Notes under the pieces: generated by a model | The model's database searches: none | Seen by the model: only the letters and a program-made list of their open reading frames with translations | What the model was told of the DNA's origin: nothing | Source of the DNA: Nitrospira sp. | GTDB taxonomy: Bacteria; Nitrospirota; Nitrospiria; Nitrospirales; Nitrospiraceae | Length of the DNA: 64,000 bases | Assembly: GCA_022226935.1 (NCBI GenBank) | Contig: CP092081.1 | Location: 916,734 to 980,733, forward strand | Reading direction: 5' to 3' | Made by a program: the position numbers and the translations under genes | In this document: positions 61,098 to 64,000 of the stretch, in pieces | How positions within the stretch are numbered: the stretch's first letter is position 1 | Layout of the letters: every line of letters starts with the position of its first letter

Positions 61098-63821
61098 GTG
61101 AAACTGGAAATTAACGGACAAGCGGTTGTGGCGTCGCCGGGTGATTCGATTTATCGTGCGGCGAAGCAGGCAGGGATCAACATCCCCGGGCTCTGTACCT
61201 CAAACCATTTGAACCCGTTCGGCTCCTGTCGTCTCTGTTTGTGTGAAATTGAAGGCCAGAGTGGGACACCGGCTTCCTGCACGACGCCGGTGCGCGAAGG
61301 CATGGTCGTGCATACAGAGAGCGAACGGCTCACTCGTTTGAGGAAACACCTCATCGAGCTCTATCTCTCCGAGCAACCGCTAGGAGATCGAGTGCCGGAG
61401 CCCTTGCAGGCGTTGGCCAGATCGTTGGCATTGACGCATGTGCGGTATCCTCAGCCTGCCGGCAGGGCGCCTGTCGTCGATCGATCTAATCCGTTTTTTG
61501 TCTTCGACAATGCTCTGTGCATCTCCTGCGCCCGCTGTGTGCGCGCCTGTGACGAGATTCAGGGCACGCATGCCCTCACGATGGTGTATCGCGGCTTCGC
61601 GAGCCGGCCCGCGGCAGGGGCCGCGGCATTGAGCGGAGACACGGCAGCCTTTGCCTCATCGAATTGCGTCTCCTGCGGGGCTTGCGTGAAGGAATGCCCG
61701 ACCGGGGCCTTGATTGAGAAAACCGTGATTGAAGAGGGCGAGCCGGTACAAGCCGTTCGCACCACCTGCGCCTACTGTGGCGTCGGTTGTAGTTTCGAGG
61801 CCGGCGTGCGGGAGGGGCGGGTGGTCCGGATGGTACCGGCCGATGACGGGCCTTCCAATCACGGCCATGCCTGTATGAAGGGACGATTCGGTTGGACCTA
61901 CAATTATGCGCCGGACCGGCTGCGCACGCCTCTCCTGAGGCAGGGCGACAAGTGGATGGAAATCTCCTGGCCTGCGGCGCTCGATCGCATTGCCCAGGAG
62001 TGGAGTCGCATCAAAGAGGCTCATGGGCCTGATGCGCTGGCAACGATTTCCTCAAGCCGCGGCACGAACGAAGAGAATTACCTGTTCGGCAAATTCATGC
62101 GCTGCGCGATCGGCAGCAACCATATCGACAATTGCGCGCGGGTGTGCCACAGCGCGACCGTCACCGGCATGATGGAGACACTCGGCGCCTCGGCGGCGAC
62201 CAATTCCATCCATGATTTGGATGTGGCAAAGCTGATCCTCGTGGTTGGCGCCAATCCCACGGAATCCCATCCGGTGCTGGGCGCGCGTATCAAACAAGCC
62301 GTGCGGCGCGGGATGCCGTTGATCGTGATCGATCCACGGCGCACGGAACTGGCCAGGCTGGCCGATCTTCATCTCCAGCTGCATCCGGGTACCAATGTGG
62401 CCCTGTTGAATGGCATGGGGCATGTCATCGCGAAGGAACATTTGACCGATACGGCCTTCGTGCATGACCGGACCGATGGGTTTGAGGAATGGCTGAAGGT
62501 GGTGGAAGATTGTACTCCTGCACTGACGTCGAAGCTGACCGGCGTGCCGGCGCATCTCATTGCCGAAGCCGCGCGGCGGTATGCCACAAGCGGGGGCTCC
62601 ATGGCCGTGCACGGTCTGGGCATGACCGAACATCGGTGGGGGAGCCATGGGGTGATGGCGCTGGTGAACCTTGCGCTCGCAACGGGCAACATCGGGAAGC
62701 CCGGTACCGGCATCAACCCGTTGCGCGGGCAGAACAACGTGCAGGGCGCATCGGATGTCGGCTGCCTGCCTACCTTCTTTGCCGGGTATCAGCCCTTGAC
62801 GGATCCAGCACTGGCGGCGGCGCACCTGGCTGTCACTGGGCGACCCTTGCCGACGGCGCGGGGCATGAAGACGCCCGACATGTGGGATGCGGCGCTGGCG
62901 GGAACGCTCAAGAGTCTCTGGATCATTGGGTATGACGTGGCCCAGACCGATCCAAATCTGAAAAAAGTCCATGCGGCGCTCAAGCAGCTGGATTTTCTCA
63001 TCGTGCAGGATTTGTTTCTCAGCGAAACAGCCCAGCTGGCGCATCTCGTCATTCCCGGAGCCTCATTTTTGGAAAAGGACGGGACCTTCACGAATCTCGA
63101 ACGCCGCATCCAGCGTATTAGAAAGGCTGTGGAGCCGCCGGACGGTGTGTTGCCGGACTGGCAGGTGGTCTGCGAGGTGTCCGCGCGGATGGGATATCCG
63201 ATGCAGTATTCACATCCTTCGGCCATCATGGATGAGATTGCGCAATTGGCGCCGCTGTTTGCCGGGGTGTCGTTTGATCGACTGGATGCGCCGGAGGGAT
63301 TGCAGTGGCCCGTCCCCTCCAAGGAACATCCCGGCACATCGTTGATGCATGAACAGTCATTTCCGAAAGGCAAAGCGAAGTTTGTGGCAGTGGATTACCT
63401 GCCGCCGGGGGAGACGCCGACCGAAGCCTATCCGCTCGTGTTGATCACCGGAAGAATTCTGCAGCATTACAATTGCGGCGCGCAGACCAGGCGAACGGAG
63501 ATCATGCAGGTGGTCGATACCGATGTGCTGGAGATACACGCCCTCGATGCGGCCAGGCTGGAACTCCGTGACGGCGATCTGATCAGGCTGATCAGCGCGC
63601 GGGGGGAGGCAAAGCTGCCAGTGCTGATCAGTGACCGGGTGCAGCCGGGAGAGTTGTTCACGAGTTTTCACTTTCCTGATACGGACCTCAACGTGCTGCT
63701 GTCATCGAGCGCCGACGAAAGTTCCAAGTGCCCTGAGTATAAAGTTTCGACGGTGCGCGTTGAAAAAGTGCTGCCGCTCCCGACGCCTTCCTCCTCCATG
63801 CATGTGATGTTGATCACATGA
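61098..63821 (+). CDS. fdsA: NAD-dependent formate dehydrogenase, alpha (catalytic) subunit
   Basis: A 907-residue molybdenum or tungsten enzyme from GTG 61098. The first part is a [2Fe-2S] domain (GLCTSNHLNPFGSCRLCLCEI), then two [4Fe-4S] sites (CISCARCVRACDE and CVSCGACVKECP), then the molybdopterin domain with CAYCGVGC. The active site reads RVCHSATV, with Cys350 in place of the selenocysteine of some enzymes. GANPTESHPVLG and the RGQNNVQGASDVG loop are typical of formate dehydrogenases. It oxidises formate to CO2 and may run backwards. It overlaps focA by four bases. No fdsC or fdsD gene is seen within the window. Confidence 0.95.
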   Translation: MKLEINGQAVVASPGDSIYRAAKQAGINIPGLCTSNHLNPFGSCRLCLCEIEGQSGTPASCTTPVREGMVVHTESERLTRLRKHLIELYLSEQPLGDRVPEPLQALARSLALTHVRYPQPAGRAPVVDRSNPFFVFDNALCISCARCVRACDEIQGTHALTMVYRGFASRPAAGAAALSGDTAAFASSNCVSCGACVKECPTGALIEKTVIEEGEPVQAVRTTCAYCGVGCSFEAGVREGRVVRMVPADDGPSNHGHACMKGRFGWTYNYAPDRLRTPLLRQGDKWMEISWPAALDRIAQEWSRIKEAHGPDALATISSSRGTNEENYLFGKFMRCAIGSNHIDNCARVCHSATVTGMMETLGASAATNSIHDLDVAKLILVVGANPTESHPVLGARIKQAVRRGMPLIVIDPRRTELARLADLHLQLHPGTNVALLNGMGHVIAKEHLTDTAFVHDRTDGFEEWLKVVEDCTPALTSKLTGVPAHLIAEAARRYATSGGSMAVHGLGMTEHRWGSHGVMALVNLALATGNIGKPGTGINPLRGQNNVQGASDVGCLPTFFAGYQPLTDPALAAAHLAVTGRPLPTARGMKTPDMWDAALAGTLKSLWIIGYDVAQTDPNLKKVHAALKQLDFLIVQDLFLSETAQLAHLVIPGASFLEKDGTFTNLERRIQRIRKAVEPPDGVLPDWQVVCEVSARMGYPMQYSHPSAIMDEIAQLAPLFAGVSFDRLDAPEGLQWPVPSKEHPGTSLMHEQSFPKGKAKFVAVDYLPPGETPTEAYPLVLITGRILQHYNCGAQTRRTEIMQVVDTDVLEIHALDAARLELRDGDLIRLISARGEAKLPVLISDRVQPGELFTSFHFPDTDLNVLLSSSADESSKCPEYKVSTVRVEKVLPLPTPSSSMHVMLIT

Positions 63822-64000
63822 CTGGCGAGCTACTTCCTCCTGCAACCGGCTCGGTCGCCGATGCCTATCCGCCTCCGGAAATCGCCGCCCGTGTGTGCAA
63901 GCTTGGCCTGGCCAAGGTGAACACGGCCGTGCCCACCATGGTGGCCCTGGCCGTGCTGGCCGGCGCGTTCATTTCGTTGGGCGCCTTGTTTTATGCCGTG
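63818..64000 (+). CDS. focA: Formate/nitrite transporter FocA, N-terminal part (runs off the right edge)
   Basis: 61 codons run to the window end from ATG 63818, which overlaps the fdsA stop (ATGA). After a polar start (MTGELLPPATGSVADAYPPPEIAARVC) comes the FNT family pattern: LGLAKVNTAVPTMVALAVLAGAFISLGALFYAV, the first helix of a formate/nitrite channel. Coupling to fdsA suggests formate import. A nitrite role is also possible, as family members carry both. Confidence 0.88.
   Translation, partial: MTGELLPPATGSVADAYPPPEIAARVCKLGLAKVNTAVPTMVALAVLAGAFISLGALFYAV

Overview
The window looks like a chromosomal segment of a Nitrospira-type bacterium (phylum Nitrospirota). This is inferred from gene content, not from a marker gene. 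The content includes a soluble NAD-linked formate dehydrogenase followed by a FocA-type formate/nitrite channel, a RuBisCO-like protein, a PEP-CTERM remnant, many universal stress proteins, a GPR1/FUN34/YaaH transporter, trehalose-phosphate synthase, and lipoproteins and outer-membrane barrels typical of a diderm. The DNA is GC-rich and dense, with short intergenic gaps.

Layout. 1-2.2 kb: 5' end of a cytochrome P450, a peptidoglycan-binding/CHAP protein and a Nudix hydrolase, all on the minus strand. 2.3-10.9 kb is the accessory-looking part: a metallothionein, an exported protein, two fluoride riboswitches about 330 nt apart each with its own terminator, then a tight operon for a tripartite efflux pump (MFS permease, outer-membrane factor, HlyD adaptor), a small lipoprotein, a wrecked excisionase/integrase, and tRNA-Arg(UCU). 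10.9-15.1 kb: a DUF748/AsmA-like giant, a pentapeptide-repeat protein and a 1-Cys peroxiredoxin. 15.2-20.6 kb (minus): a PEP-CTERM remnant, a B12/radical-SAM gene split by an in-frame TAA, an HD-GYP protein with a damaged HD motif, and a RuBisCO-like protein. 20.7-24.5 kb: cyclase-family hydrolase, DsbA-like protein, outer-membrane barrel and an unusual ClpX. 24.5-35.8 kb (mostly minus): small membrane proteins, lipoproteins, MsrB, Lon, a repeat-rich lipoprotein, OtsA, a THUMP methyltransferase and a divergent Nudix protein. 35.9-37.6 kb: antitoxin, toxin and a cysteine-free IscA-like protein, then an ECF sigma factor with a cysteine-rich tail facing a 53-residue cysteine-rich protein. 37.9-49.7 kb: a methyltransferase, an SbcD/YhaO and YhaN-like pair, SDR, YaaH, PilZ, MutY plus MutT and a DEDDy exonuclease. 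50.2-52.9 kb: miaB and mtaB. 53-57.6 kb: an EF-hand-like exported protein, a palindromic repeat, three UspA proteins, an alpha/beta hydrolase, a 31-residue membrane peptide and a cupredoxin. 57.7-64 kb: an unknown protein and the operon fdsG-fdsB-fdsA-focA, which runs off the right edge.

The most notable system is the tandem fluoride-riboswitch leader in front of a complete EmrAB/TolC-type pump. A well-placed sigma-70-like promoter fires right at the first aptamer, and each aptamer is merged with an intrinsic terminator, so the pump should be made only when fluoride is bound. The second most interesting is the ECF sigma factor and divergent cysteine-rich mini-protein pair. No CRISPR array, rRNA or intact insertion sequence was seen.
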